Positions 34,279-43,968 of a stretch of DNA of 64,000 nucleotides are shown one piece after another. A program made the translations under genes and the position numbers. Position 1 is the first letter of the stretch; every line of letters begins with the position of its first letter. The stretch spans positions 40,416 to 104,415 of the forward strand of contig JAFQMD010000005.1 in NCBI GenBank assembly GCA_017396365.1. Reading direction: 5' to 3'. The notes beneath the pieces were generated by a model. The model was not told the DNA's origin, did no database searches, and saw only the letters and a list, made by a program, of their open reading frames with translations. Origin of the DNA: Clostridia bacterium. Its GTDB lineage: Bacteria > Bacillota > Clostridia > Christensenellales > Borkfalkiaceae.

Positions 34279-34300
34279 AACCTATCTATAAGTCGATTAT
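34276..34300 (-). repeat. interspersed motif copy
   Basis: On the minus strand ATAATCGACTTATAG then ATAGGTTTTA. It overlaps the stop codon region of the WYL gene. Confidence 0.65.
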
Positions 34301-34309
34301 AGCGCAAAA

Positions 34310-34343
34310 ACGGCGTTGCCTAAATAGGCAACGCCGTTTTTTT
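34310..34343. terminator. bidirectional terminator
   Basis: ACGGCGTTGCCT/AGGCAACGCCGT stem with flanking A and T runs. Confidence 0.85.
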
Positions 34344-35475
34344 ATTTGCTAAACATAACCCTTTCGCTATTAAAAAGTTTTGCCATAACAACAACTCCTA
34401 CCACTATAAACACAAGGTCGGAAATGACGGTCAGCGCAACCATTAGCGCAGTTAGGTTTTTGCTAAACACAGCGCTTATACATTGAACGGTGTTATAAAT
34501 CGGAATAAGGCATAAAAACTCGTTCACGGTTTCGCCTACGAGCATTCCCGATAAACCTACTATCATTACCAAAATCATAACGGGGAGCGCGTAAGAAGAC
34601 GCTTCTTTTACACTCTTTGCTATCGTTGAAATTATAGAAAGAATAATCGTAAAACACATAACGGTAAACAGTATTACTATAAAAAGCCCTAAATAGTCTA
34701 AAAATGAGAAATTAAAATTTAAAGACATTTGCATTCCGCCTGCGGACGATGCAAGTTTTGGGATAGATAGCACCAAGCCGAAAAATGAAACGATTGCCGA
34801 AGATAGCGCGGTTATTGATAGGGCGATAACTTTGCCGATTGCGATATAACTTCTCTTTATCGGCGTTATAAGTAGCGTCGCAATCGTTCCGCGTTCTTTC
34901 TCGCCTGCAATAGACTCGGGAGCAACGGCAAGACAACCCGAAAGGAGCATAGTCATAATAAGCATAGGAAGAACCATTTTCATTACGTACATTGAAACGT
35001 CTTCTTCGGTAGCAACGTCGGTTGCCGACAGTATAAAAATAGGCGTTATTTCGGCAGATATCGCTGATAATATAGGCGCAAATTCGGCATAAGCGGTAGT
35101 CGATTTTACGTCTGCGGAATTATAGAAAATTTCATAACTGTCCATACTGCCGCTATGACCTTTTTGGTAATATATAACAAGGTCAACGTCGCCGTTTGAA
35201 AAACTCTCTTTAGCCGTTTCCACGTCGCTAAACTCAACCTTTTCATTTTTTAAAGAGACGCGCTCAAATACGAAATCTAAATCTTCGCTACTTTCAACAA
35301 CGCCTATTTGGTAACAATAATTTTTGTCGGTTGAAACTGCGCCACCGATAAAATTTCCCATTAGCGAATACACCAAATATATAACTATACCCGGCAAAAA
35401 CAAGGCGAGCAACATGCGCCTATCCGTAAAAAATCTCTTTAATTCCTTTTTTATAATTATTAAAACGTTACGCAT
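34342..35475 (-). CDS. natB: ABC-2 type permease (NatB-like)
   Basis: About 377 residues from the ATG at 35475. An N-terminal membrane helix, a large extracytoplasmic domain (about residues 45-170), then five C-terminal membrane helices. The motif GEKERGTIATLLITPIKR is the conserved coupling helix region of NatB/YhaP permeases. GGAAGTGGG precedes the ATG; an upstream in-frame start is rejected because it would lie inside the ATPase gene. It overlaps that gene by eight bases. NatAB of B. subtilis exports sodium; the substrate here is not proven. Confidence 0.85.
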   Translation of the reverse strand: MRNVLIIIKKELKRFFTDRRMLLALFLPGIVIYLVYSLMGNFIGGAVSTDKNYCYQIGVVESSEDLDFVFERVSLKNEKVEFSDVETAKESFSNGDVDLVIYYQKGHSGSMDSYEIFYNSADVKSTTAYAEFAPILSAISAEITPIFILSATDVATEEDVSMYVMKMVLPMLIMTMLLSGCLAVAPESIAGEKERGTIATLLITPIKRSYIAIGKVIALSITALSSAIVSFFGLVLSIPKLASSAGGMQMSLNFNFSFLDYLGLFIVILFTVMCFTIILSIISTIAKSVKEASSYALPVMILVMIVGLSGMLVGETVNEFLCLIPIYNTVQCISAVFSKNLTALMVALTVISDLVFIVVGVVVMAKLFNSERVMFSK

Positions 35476-36244
35476 CTTCGCCCACTTCCTTTTTATAAAT
35501 ATCAAAAAAGACGTCTTCAAGAGATTTTCCACCCGTAACCGTTTGTAACGCGTCAGAAACAATCATTTTCCCGTTTATTATAATGCCTACTCTATCGCAA
35601 ATCTTTTCAACGAGCGAAAAAATATGCGTAGAAATAATTATCGTTTTACCTTGATTTTTAAGGTCGATTAAAAAGTCGGTAACCGTTTTTGCCGTCAATA
35701 CGTCAAGCCCGTTAGTCGGCTCGTCAAAAATTACGACTTTTGGATCGTGAACTATTGAAACGACTAATGAAACTTTTTGTTTCATACCTGTCGAAAGGTC
35801 GGCTATTTTTACTTCGGCAAATTTATCAATACCAAATTTTTTAAAAAGTTCCGTCTTTCTTTTCTCGCTAACCGATTTTTCAACGCCGTGTAAATCTGAA
35901 AAATAATCGTATAGATAATTTGGCGTGAAAAAATCTTCAAGTTTTAATTCGCTCGTCAAAAAGCCTATCTCAGACCTTACTTTTTCAGGCTCTTTTATAA
36001 CGCTTTTCCCAAGCACGAAAACTTCGCCAGAATTTGGTTTTATAAGCGTTGAAATAATGCGAAGCGTAGTGGTTTTTCCTGCCCCGTTAGGACCTAACAG
36101 CCCGTAAATTTCCCCTTCTTTTGCGGTAAAAGACAAACCGTCAACCGCAACTTTTATTTTAAGTTTAGTCCTTTCTATTTTTTGTTGTTTTTTAGAAAGT
36201 TCAAACGTTTTAACAAGATTTTGTACGATTAAAGTCTCTTGCAT
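35468..36244 (-). CDS. natA: ABC transporter ATP-binding protein (NatA-like)
   Basis: 258 residues. Walker A GPNGAGKTT, signature LSTGMKQK, Walker B VVIFDEPTNGLD, D-loop and switch His in IISTHIF are complete. The order and partner fit NatA. GGGAG is 6 bases before the ATG and a TATAAT box lies upstream. Confidence 0.88.
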   Translation of the reverse strand: MQETLIVQNLVKTFELSKKQQKIERTKLKIKVAVDGLSFTAKEGEIYGLLGPNGAGKTTTLRIISTLIKPNSGEVFVLGKSVIKEPEKVRSEIGFLTSELKLEDFFTPNYLYDYFSDLHGVEKSVSEKRKTELFKKFGIDKFAEVKIADLSTGMKQKVSLVVSIVHDPKVVIFDEPTNGLDVLTAKTVTDFLIDLKNQGKTIIISTHIFSLVEKICDRVGIIINGKMIVSDALQTVTGGKSLEDVFFDIYKKEVGEDA

Positions 36245-36306
36245 TTTACTCTCCCATAGATTATTTTTTTATTATTATAACATATTTTTTTGGATATATC
36301 ACAACT

Positions 36307-36331
36307 AAAAACCCAACTATAAGTTGATTAT
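36307..36331 (-). repeat. interspersed motif copy
   Basis: On the minus strand ATAATCAACTTATAG then TTGGGTTTTT, in the gap between YlmH and natA. Confidence 0.65.
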
Positions 36332-36360
36332 CGACTGTTTTTAAGATTTTTTCTCTACCG

Positions 36361-37104
36361 TTAGACGAAAAGTTCAATCTCTACGTATTGTTTATTCTTT
36401 TTGCTCAGTCCACCTTCTTTAATAAAGATAAATTTACCGTAGCCGCGAACTGCTACCGTCTCGTTTTCTTTAAGCGCTCGAGACGGGTTTTCAACGGTTT
36501 TTCCGTTTATCAAAACGAGTTCTTTTTGAAAAAGACCTTTTCCGTCGTCTCTTGAAAGGTTAAAAACCTTACAAATTATAGAATCAACCCTATTTGACGC
36601 AACCGAAAAACGCACGCTTTCGGTCGTTGGCGCTAAACAATCGGGAAGAGTATCAATAACTTCAACCTTTACGCTATTTCTACCTATTGAAGAAAGGTCT
36701 GAAAGTATGAGTTTTGCAACGGTTTGGTCGGCAATAACGTAGGCAAAATTACCGTTTACGAACATATCGCCCAACTTCTGCCGTTCTATGCCAAGTCCCG
36801 TAACCGCGCCTAAAACGTCCCTATGGGTGATGGGGGACGCAAATTTTCCACCTTGCAGAGTCACCTTTAAAATGGTTATAGGAAAGGGCTCGTCGTAGCC
36901 TAATTCTCGTTGATTTCCAAAACGAATCATCTTTCTTTCGGCAAAGTCCGCCCCGCCAAAAACTAAGTACTCTCCCTTTTTTAAAAGGTCGGTTGCGTCC
37001 GACAGTGACGACGGACTTAAAAAATCCGAAAAAACGAAGATTCCACACGATTGACTTCGGCTTTCAAGTTCTTTTATTCTATTTTTTCTATCTTCACTAA
37101 GCAT
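36361..37104 (-). CDS. ylmH: YlmH family S4-domain RNA-binding protein
   Basis: 247 residues. The N-terminal two thirds match YlmH (FSDFLSP, GGADFAERKMIRFG, PITHRDVLGAVTGLGIERQKLGDMFV), and the C-terminal 60 residues are an S4 domain (RVDSIICKVFNLSRDDGKGLFQKELVLING). It was described near the divisome genes and, as RqcP2-like homologues, in ribosome-associated quality control. It stands alone here, without ylmE-G or divIVA. Confidence 0.9.
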   Translation of the reverse strand: MLSEDRKNRIKELESRSQSCGIFVFSDFLSPSSLSDATDLLKKGEYLVFGGADFAERKMIRFGNQRELGYDEPFPITILKVTLQGGKFASPITHRDVLGAVTGLGIERQKLGDMFVNGNFAYVIADQTVAKLILSDLSSIGRNSVKVEVIDTLPDCLAPTTESVRFSVASNRVDSIICKVFNLSRDDGKGLFQKELVLINGKTVENPSRALKENETVAVRGYGKFIFIKEGGLSKKNKQYVEIELFV

Positions 37105-37199
37105 AGGTAAATTTTAACATTATTACCCCTAAAAGTCAATCGTTTTTACTTTTTTCAACTATTTTTCACATAAAATCGTCAGTTAATATTCGTCATAAC

Positions 37200-37228
37200 T
37201 TTACAAGCGGTATAAAAAGTGATAGAAT
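37200..37228 (+). promoter_or_regulatory. promoter of mscS
   Basis: TTTACA (37200-37205), 17 bases, TAGAAT (37223-37228). Confidence 0.55.
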
Positions 37229-37272
37229 ATTTGTTGAAATTTGGCTTTGCCATAAAATAAGGAGTTTTTACT

Positions 37273-38085
37273 ATGGATTGGGAACAAATCTTGACGAACG
37301 TCATTAACTGGTGTTCGACCGAAGGCTTAAAAATCTTAATTGCCTTCGTAGTGTTAATTCTTTCCTTTATTATTATCGGCTTTATCGTAAGAGGTCTTAG
37401 AAAAACTTTTACGAAGAAAAACGTTGATAAAACCATTGGAAAGACAATTTGCTACATTTTAAACTGGGGTTTAAAAATCTTGGTTATTTTGGCTCTTTTG
37501 GGCTACCTTGGTCTTGACACCTCGGGTGTTGCTGCGGTAATCGCTACTGCCGGCGTAGGCGTTGGCCTTGCTCTTCAAGGCTCTCTTGCAAACGTTGCAG
37601 GCGGTGTGCTTATTATTCTTCTTCGTCCGTTTAGAGTTGACGATTTTATCGAAGCGCAAGGCGTTTCGGGTACGGTTGAAGACATCCACCTTATATATAC
37701 TTATATAAGAACGGGCGACAACAAAGTAGTTGCTCTTCCTAATGGAAATCTTGCAAACAACGTTATAGTAAATTACAGCAAGAAAGACCTTAGAAGAGTT
37801 GACTTTGAATTTGGCATTTCTTATGCAAACGACCACAAAAAGGCCGAAGAAATCGTGCTTTCAGTTTTAGGCGCTCACGAGAAATCTTTAAAAGATCCCG
37901 CTCCTATGTGCCGACTCGTTAGACACGACGCAAGCGCCATTACTTTGGTTGCAAGAGTTTGGGTAAAATCGTCTGATTACTGGGACGTTTACTTTGACGT
38001 AATGGAAAAGGTTAAGACTGAATTTGAGGCAAACGGCATTGAAATTCCGTACAATCAACTTGACGTTCACGTTAAAAACGACTAA
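37273..38085 (+). CDS. mscS: small-conductance mechanosensitive channel MscS
   Basis: 270 residues. Three membrane helices; the pore helix shows the Gly/Ala pattern VAAVIATAGVGVGLALQGSLANVAGGVLIILLRPF, followed by the beta domain (RVDDFIEAQGVSGTVEDIHLIYTYIRTGDNKVVALPNG) and the C-terminal cage. The length is close to E. coli MscS. It releases solutes on hypo-osmotic shock. Confidence 0.93.
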   Translation: MDWEQILTNVINWCSTEGLKILIAFVVLILSFIIIGFIVRGLRKTFTKKNVDKTIGKTICYILNWGLKILVILALLGYLGLDTSGVAAVIATAGVGVGLALQGSLANVAGGVLIILLRPFRVDDFIEAQGVSGTVEDIHLIYTYIRTGDNKVVALPNGNLANNVIVNYSKKDLRRVDFEFGISYANDHKKAEEIVLSVLGAHEKSLKDPAPMCRLVRHDASAITLVARVWVKSSDYWDVYFDVMEKVKTEFEANGIEIPYNQLDVHVKND

Positions 38086-38093
38086 ATATTTGA

Positions 38094-38127
38094 GCCTACG
38101 AAAGTAATCTTCGTAGGCTTTTCTTTT
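38094..38127 (+). terminator. terminator of mscS
   Basis: GCCTACGAA/TTCGTAGGC stem followed by TTTTCTTTT. Confidence 0.8.
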
Positions 38128-38135
38128 AATTATGA

Positions 38136-38164
38136 TTGCAATATTTTAAAAATTTTATTATAAT
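38136..38164 (+). promoter_or_regulatory. promoter reading through repeat cluster B
   Basis: TTGCAA (38136-38141), 17 bases, TATAAT (38159-38164). If it drives the lipoprotein gene at 38510, both palindromic units lie in a 5' leader of about 340 bases. Confidence 0.55.
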
Positions 38165-38204
38165 AAATAAAAATAAGCTATGTTACAACGTATGACTGAT
38201 AAAA

Positions 38205-38460
38205 TTTGAAGGATTAGATACGAACAAGACGGGATTTTTACGAGATTTTTGCAAGGGAATTACCTTGCTGGTAATCGGAATTGCAAAAAACCGTAAAAAG
38301 ACTAGTATTGCGAAATAGATAAACCTTAAACTTGTTAAAGGCTTAGATACGAGCACACCAAGGCTCGTGAGCCCAAAAAGACTTGGTAGACCTTGTTGGT
38401 CACCAAGGTTTTGAGGGCGAAACAGTAAACGAAGGTGTGCGAAGTAGATAAACCTTTAAA
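38205..38460 (+). repeat. palindromic repeat cluster B (units B1 38205-38330 and B2 38335-38460)
   Basis: B1 is the most diverged unit yet keeps the fold: TTTTTACG pairs with CGTAAAAA, TTTTTGCAA with TTGCAAAAA, and ATTACC-TTGCT-GGTAAT forms the tip. B2 has GCACACC/GGTGTGC, GCCCAAAA/TTTTGAGGGC, and CTTGGT-A-GACC-TTGTT-GGTC-ACCAAG. Both end in AGATAAACCTT(T)AAA. Confidence 0.85.
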
Positions 38461-38509
38461 TATCGGTCACGAGTTGTGACATAGCCTAACAAATATGGGG
38501 GGAACCTTT

Positions 38510-40492
38510 ATGAAAAAGACAAAAACTCTGTTAATTGCTCTTTTCAGCGTAATTTTGTGTTTTGCAACAGTTTTGTGTATTACGAGTTGCAAAAAGAAAC
38601 CAAAGGAAAACGAAAAGCACTATTTCCTTACTTTTTCTTATAATTTACCAGACGTGGACGAACCGCAAAGAATTGACGTAGAATGCTCCATAGGCGAAGT
38701 TATTACCGCCCCTGAGTATCCGCAATACGCAGGCGTTCGCTTTAATGAGTGGAACTCTTCCGAGTACCCCGATTTTTCTGTTGGCTCGGGCGAGCAGTTC
38801 ACCGTAACTGAAGAGATGTTTTACGAAGGACCTAAAGGCGTTGGTCCTAACAACAACTGGGACGAATATTACGGTTCTTTCGGCTTATGGTGGGAATACG
38901 AGCATTATACTGCAACCATTCACACTTACGACGGCAACTCAGAAGAGTTTGAATTTTCGATTGAATCTGACGAAGGTTTATACGACCAAGCGTCGCATAT
39001 ATTACTTTCTTCTTTAGTTGACTTTTATCAATACTCCGGTGGTAAAGCCGAAAACGTCTATCGCGACGGATACGTTTTTGACGGTTGGTACTTAGACGAG
39101 AACTATCAAAACCCCCTCGCTTTAAAGCCAAGTCTTGCGCAAAACGTTGACCTTTACGCAAAGTGGACTTACGTAGGACTTTATTTTGAATACGACACTA
39201 CCTACGATTACGACAAAGAAGAACACGTATTTTACTACACGTTAACCAAAATAGAAAACAGTCAATCTGTTTCTACTTTAACTATTCCCAAAACTTGTAA
39301 CTACTTGCCCGTTCTCTATATTGATTCAAACGTTCATCAAGGCTCGGCTACAATCGGAAAATTGATTATCCCAGACACGATTACGAATATCCCTGCCTAC
39401 GCTTTTTCAAGCGGTTTGATTAGCGAAATCGTTATCGGCGACAACGCTGTTTTTGAAGAAAACGCTTTTGCAGACTCCAACGCAAAGTTAACGTTATCTT
39501 CTTCAAACCCAAATTACCTTGTAAGAAACAACGTATTATACGATTTGAGAAATAAAAACGTCCACACGGTTTTAGGCTTGCCGAGTGGCGACGTAGTCGT
39601 TCCCGACGGAATTCTTAATTTTGGAACGACTTTTGCAGGCTCTACCATAACCAGTATTCGCATTCCGCTTTCAGTTACGCAACTTGATAACGGCGCGTTT
39701 GAAAACTGCTCGTCGCTTGCTTGGGCTATTATGCACGGCGACTACGACAAGGGAGTAAAAACAATCGGTCAAAACGCGTTTAAAAACTGCTCTGCGCTTG
39801 GATACGTGGTTCTTTCAAGAGATTTAGAAACCGTTGGCGAAAACGCTTTCTACGGTTGCGATAGCCTTGAAATTATCTACTTTGGCGGTGTATCTTACGA
39901 GTGGAATTCTGTTCAAAAAGATAACGCTTATTTGGACGGCGAGCCTTATTACTACTCTGAAAAAGAGCAAACGATTGAAGATTACGTTGACGATATTATG
40001 TGGCGCTTTGACCAAAATAATATGCCAGCAACTTGGCTTACGGTTAAGCACAACTTGGCTGGTAAAACCTTACAAGTTACGAGCGCCGTTGCAACCGTTT
40101 CGGACTACTACTGGAATTTAATCGTTTCGGCTAAAGAACTCAACATTTTAGACCAAAAAGTAAGCGGTGAATTCTACGAAGCGGCGATGAATTCTTCAAC
40201 CAAAGCCGAATTTGAAAACGCTTTAAGCGACATTTACGGCAATCAAGTGGGAATTTGCAAGTTTGGCGCAGACGGAATCGTAAAAGTTACTAACGAATTA
40301 GGCACGGACGTTACTTTCACTTACGTTGAACTAAACGATAGAATAATTGCAAATCCTTACGGACACAGCAACTATCTTAAAGGAAGTTTCTACGTTGACG
40401 AAAACGGCGACGTTTACGAAATTCAAGAAGCAGAAGAAATCGAATATAACAAAACGATAACGGTTAGATACAACTACACCGAAGTTGCATAA
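38510..40492 (+). CDS. BspA-like LRR lipoprotein with InlB-type repeat
   Basis: 660 residues from the ATG at 38510, preceded by GGGGGG 8-9 bases upstream. A signal peptide ends in the lipobox ITSC (Cys about residue 27). Two beta-grasp regions follow, the second ending in DGWYLDENYQNP...VDLYAKW, the Listeria-Bacteroides (InlB B) repeat signature. Residues about 250-480 are LRR_5 repeats (SVTQLDNGAFENCSSLAWAIM, TIGQNAFKNCSALGYVVL). The last 150 residues are unrecognised. It should be displayed on the outer face of the membrane as an adhesin or binding protein (inferred). Confidence 0.85.
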   Translation: MKKTKTLLIALFSVILCFATVLCITSCKKKPKENEKHYFLTFSYNLPDVDEPQRIDVECSIGEVITAPEYPQYAGVRFNEWNSSEYPDFSVGSGEQFTVTEEMFYEGPKGVGPNNNWDEYYGSFGLWWEYEHYTATIHTYDGNSEEFEFSIESDEGLYDQASHILLSSLVDFYQYSGGKAENVYRDGYVFDGWYLDENYQNPLALKPSLAQNVDLYAKWTYVGLYFEYDTTYDYDKEEHVFYYTLTKIENSQSVSTLTIPKTCNYLPVLYIDSNVHQGSATIGKLIIPDTITNIPAYAFSSGLISEIVIGDNAVFEENAFADSNAKLTLSSSNPNYLVRNNVLYDLRNKNVHTVLGLPSGDVVVPDGILNFGTTFAGSTITSIRIPLSVTQLDNGAFENCSSLAWAIMHGDYDKGVKTIGQNAFKNCSALGYVVLSRDLETVGENAFYGCDSLEIIYFGGVSYEWNSVQKDNAYLDGEPYYYSEKEQTIEDYVDDIMWRFDQNNMPATWLTVKHNLAGKTLQVTSAVATVSDYYWNLIVSAKELNILDQKVSGEFYEAAMNSSTKAEFENALSDIYGNQVGICKFGADGIVKVTNELGTDVTFTYVELNDRIIANPYGHSNYLKGSFYVDENGDVYEIQEAEEIEYNKTITVRYNYTEVA

Positions 40493-40523
40493 AATTTAAC
40501 GGATATATCTTTTCAACATAATA

Positions 40524-40556
40524 AAACTCGGCTTATTAAAAGCCGAGTTTTTTGTT
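40524..40556 (+). terminator. terminator of the LRR lipoprotein gene
   Basis: AAACTCGGCTT/AAGCCGAGTTT stem followed by TTTG. The next 200 bases to 40765 are AT-rich with no feature that I can support. Confidence 0.8.
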
Positions 40557-40765
40557 TGTTAGAAAAACTACTTGATAATTATTCTTGTTTGGATATACTA
40601 ATTATGCCAAACCGACTGAATAAATTAAGCGAGGACTATTTTTATCTTTTGAAATAATTATATCTTTTTTTCGTTGTGTCCATAATGAATTTGATAAAAT
40701 GCAAATTCCTACTGGATATAGTGTAAATTTGTTCTTGCTTTTTTAAATTTTTATCACCCTATCTT

Positions 40766-43700
40766 TCACACGAATAGGTATTTTACGTACGTGGAAAAGA
40801 ATTTGGTTATATATACCGCTATCGGAAAGATAAAGAAAAATACCGTTACTATAAACGCAAGTAAAACAACTGCCCACGAAATTACGACGCTTACCTTTTC
40901 AAATACGATAGGTTTAACTTTATACGCCAAAAGACAAACGGCTATAATGAGCGCGCCGAGAATAGCACCTATTAACATATATTTAGGATACGGTGAAACG
41001 TATTTTATCACTACTTCGTTTTTGCCTGCGTCAAGGTCTATTAGCATTAAGTCCAAGTCGTTTTCCTTAAACTGTCTTTCCGTTCCGTTTACGTAAACTT
41101 TATACCCGTCTAAATTGACGTAGTTTAAGTAGAGCATCTTATTCTTTTCGCAAACGAAAGTTTCTAACTTTATCGTGTTTTTTGAAAGGGTATGTTTTAC
41201 TTCACCCGTCCTTAACTTGTCCCTAAGTGTAGCAATCTTCGCCGTGCTAAGCGATAAAGTGCCATCGGCCTCAATCCTTTCTCCGTCGTTTAAAAGGGCT
41301 AAAAGTTGTTCAAATTGAGCCTTTTTTTCTTGGCTTGAAAACTTGAGTTCGCCCCTATCTATTACGGACGCCATCGGGAAAGAAAGCCCGTTTTTATAGA
41401 GTTTATAACCGACGTTCGGCTCTATAAGTAGTTTATATTCAGCGTCGTTTGCGTCGGTAACGCTTATGCCTATATAATCGTAATCGTGGTCGCTTTCAGT
41501 AAAACGAACGTCTGCTTTAAAGGTTTTTACCGTTTGGTTTTCGCCGTAAGAAAAATCCATTTCATTGTCGTCTTTTACCGTCGTATAAACGCCGTTTTCT
41601 TGTTTCCAACCGTTTCTAAAAGTCCACTCCCCGTCTATTTCTTTTCCGCTACCGTCTAAAACTTTTAAGTTTCTAAAAGAGCCGAGAGTATCTTTGGTAA
41701 TAGCCGATATAGCCGATATTTTATCCGACGACATAGTGAGAGAATAGATAAGTTCGTCCCCTAAATATCCTTTAAAATTTTTGCCGTCTAAAACAATTTT
41801 TAGGCTCGACCACTTATTGACGCCGTGTTCTTCCTTTGAAAGATTACGCCAAATTTTTTCTTTGTCTGATTCTCCGCTTTTGCAATAAGCAACCTTTACC
41901 GACGGATATTTATACACCGCCGAACCGACTTGAGATAAGAAATATCTATCAAAATCTTTGGTGTTTTCCGTTTGAACGTAAGCGTTTGCCGACGGGAAAT
42001 TAACCGCCTCGTATACGACGTATTTATAACCCATCATAGCATCTGAAAATGTGTTTCCCCAATTACTTCTCGTGCTTACGGTATAAGAGCCGTCGTACTC
42101 GAAAAACTTAGGCAAAGTTATGTTTTTTTGGTCTGCCATAGAACTGAAAAACGAGTGTGAATATTCGCCGAGAACAAGCGGAGCGTCGGCGGAGATATAA
42201 TAGCCGAAACTCTTTAATCTATAAACTTCGTCGTCGTCAATCTCGTCAAGCATTTCCGCATAGTAATCGAATTTTTCACCGCTACCGCCTTGACGGTTTC
42301 CCCTTACGAGAGAGAAATTGTAAAATACCGTTTGCGAAAGACATAAAATCACTAAAAAACTCGCAACGTCTTTAAAACGTACGCATTTAAATTTAATCAA
42401 AAGAACCGTTGGGACGAGCGCTATTATCATAACGACAAGCAAAACGCCAACCCCTTCTAACGCCCCTTCTGAGTGCGCAAAACACGCAAAGAAATCTTGG
42501 AACGGATACATATCCGATTTTTCGCCGAAAAAGTTCATTATAAAAGAACTCGACCTAAATTCTTCGTTTAATATATAATTGAAAAATCTAAAAGTAAACA
42601 AAACCGCTACGATAACCAGCGCCGAAACAAAAAGCATAGAGACGGCGGACTTTTTCTTAGTCGGCTCAAAATCGTCGGCTTTGCTTTCTATATATTCGTC
42701 TATCGCCTTAGCGCCGACAAAAAGAAAATAAAAACTTATTAAAAAGCCAAATCTTAAAGCGTAACTGTTGTAAGAGCCCATATTAAGTAACAACATACTC
42801 TCGTCAACGATACACGGAATAAGCAAATACGCCAAAGTTATAGCCAAAAAATACGAAAATTTATCGTTCTTTTTAGAACGCGCAAAATAAAGTAAAACAA
42901 GCGCTAACGACGGCGTGTCCATAAAGATATAAGTCAACTTCTCGTAAAGATGAACGCCCATTTCGTCAATTTTATTAGGCGTAAACACCTCCGAAAAGAT
43001 ACCCGTGTTTCTACCCGCTTTTAAGTACGCCATAAGCGACGGAATTAAAATCGGCAAACTTACGGCAACCGCCAAAACGAACGCTAAACCGAGTTTTGAA
43101 AGATATTCTTTCCACTCCGCCTTATCTTTGCAAATTAAAACGTAAATTACAAAAATAGGAAAAACAGTAAAAAACGAAAAACAAACTATAGAAAAACAGG
43201 CGTAAATATTAAGCGTTAGTCCTAAAACAAGCAAGCGAATTTTCTTGTTTTTAGCAAATTCAATAAAACCAGCGCCGAGAATCGGCATATACATCATAAT
43301 GTCGAGCCAAATTATATAGGTGTTGGCTACGAAAGTATAGCCCGAATAAGCGTATAAAATAGCAAGCGTAACTTGTACGTATTGCGGAAGTCTTTTAAAA
43401 TAAACCCTTAAAAAAATAAAGGCGGAAAGGGCTATGCATACGAGTTTTATAGGCAAGACTATGCTTACCATATAGATTGCTCCGCCTTCTCCCGCAAGCA
43501 AAAACAAAAAGGTGAACGGGCTTACCGCGCAATAAGCGAGTATGCCGAACATATCCATTCCCCCACCTAAATAAAAGGTGTGGAAAAGTCCGCTCTCGCC
43601 CGAAAAAACGTCGAAAAAGTGTTCGAGTATGGGGCATACTTGGGCGAGCATATCGTAACTTGCCATAACGGTATTTCCAAACGGCCAAATGCCGAACGAA

Positions 43701-43855
43701 AATAACGCAACTCCAAAAATTACCGCGATAAAAAGCGGTATTATAAAATATCCGTATTTATTTTTTACAAAATTTACTCCGCTTGTAAAACCCTTTTTTA
43801 TCTTTTTTAACGTTTGATTTTGGGGCTTTTCTGCGCAAACTTGTTCCTTATCCAC
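40766..43855 (-). CDS. YfhO family membrane protein with inserted LamG/GH-type beta-sandwich region
   Basis: 1029 residues. The N-terminal half has about 12 membrane helices with the YfhO pattern (YDMLAQVCPILEHFFDVFSGES in the first loop, a GT-C like Asp region). A large outside region follows, then a final two to three helices. Within the outside region, residues about 690-830 (WSSLKIVLDGKNFKGYLGDELIYS, DGEWTFRNGWKQENGVYTT) resemble a LamG or DUF1080-type sandwich, unusual for YfhO. B. subtilis YfhO acts in lipoteichoic acid glycosylation; a lipid-linked sugar transferase role is likely here. Monocistronic. Confidence 0.8.
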   Translation of the reverse strand: MDKEQVCAEKPQNQTLKKIKKGFTSGVNFVKNKYGYFIIPLFIAVIFGVALFSFGIWPFGNTVMASYDMLAQVCPILEHFFDVFSGESGLFHTFYLGGGMDMFGILAYCAVSPFTFLFLLAGEGGAIYMVSIVLPIKLVCIALSAFIFLRVYFKRLPQYVQVTLAILYAYSGYTFVANTYIIWLDIMMYMPILGAGFIEFAKNKKIRLLVLGLTLNIYACFSIVCFSFFTVFPIFVIYVLICKDKAEWKEYLSKLGLAFVLAVAVSLPILIPSLMAYLKAGRNTGIFSEVFTPNKIDEMGVHLYEKLTYIFMDTPSLALVLLYFARSKKNDKFSYFLAITLAYLLIPCIVDESMLLLNMGSYNSYALRFGFLISFYFLFVGAKAIDEYIESKADDFEPTKKKSAVSMLFVSALVIVAVLFTFRFFNYILNEEFRSSSFIMNFFGEKSDMYPFQDFFACFAHSEGALEGVGVLLVVMIIALVPTVLLIKFKCVRFKDVASFLVILCLSQTVFYNFSLVRGNRQGGSGEKFDYYAEMLDEIDDDEVYRLKSFGYYISADAPLVLGEYSHSFFSSMADQKNITLPKFFEYDGSYTVSTRSNWGNTFSDAMMGYKYVVYEAVNFPSANAYVQTENTKDFDRYFLSQVGSAVYKYPSVKVAYCKSGESDKEKIWRNLSKEEHGVNKWSSLKIVLDGKNFKGYLGDELIYSLTMSSDKISAISAITKDTLGSFRNLKVLDGSGKEIDGEWTFRNGWKQENGVYTTVKDDNEMDFSYGENQTVKTFKADVRFTESDHDYDYIGISVTDANDAEYKLLIEPNVGYKLYKNGLSFPMASVIDRGELKFSSQEKKAQFEQLLALLNDGERIEADGTLSLSTAKIATLRDKLRTGEVKHTLSKNTIKLETFVCEKNKMLYLNYVNLDGYKVYVNGTERQFKENDLDLMLIDLDAGKNEVVIKYVSPYPKYMLIGAILGALIIAVCLLAYKVKPIVFEKVSVVISWAVVLLAFIVTVFFFIFPIAVYITKFFSTYVKYLFV

Positions 43856-43968
43856 TTAAGTTTTCTCCTATTTCAACCATTTTACCACGCAAGAAAACTA
43901 TTTTCAATAGTTTTATGGTAATTATGTTAGAAAACGATATTTAATATATAGAAAATAAACGGTCGTTT

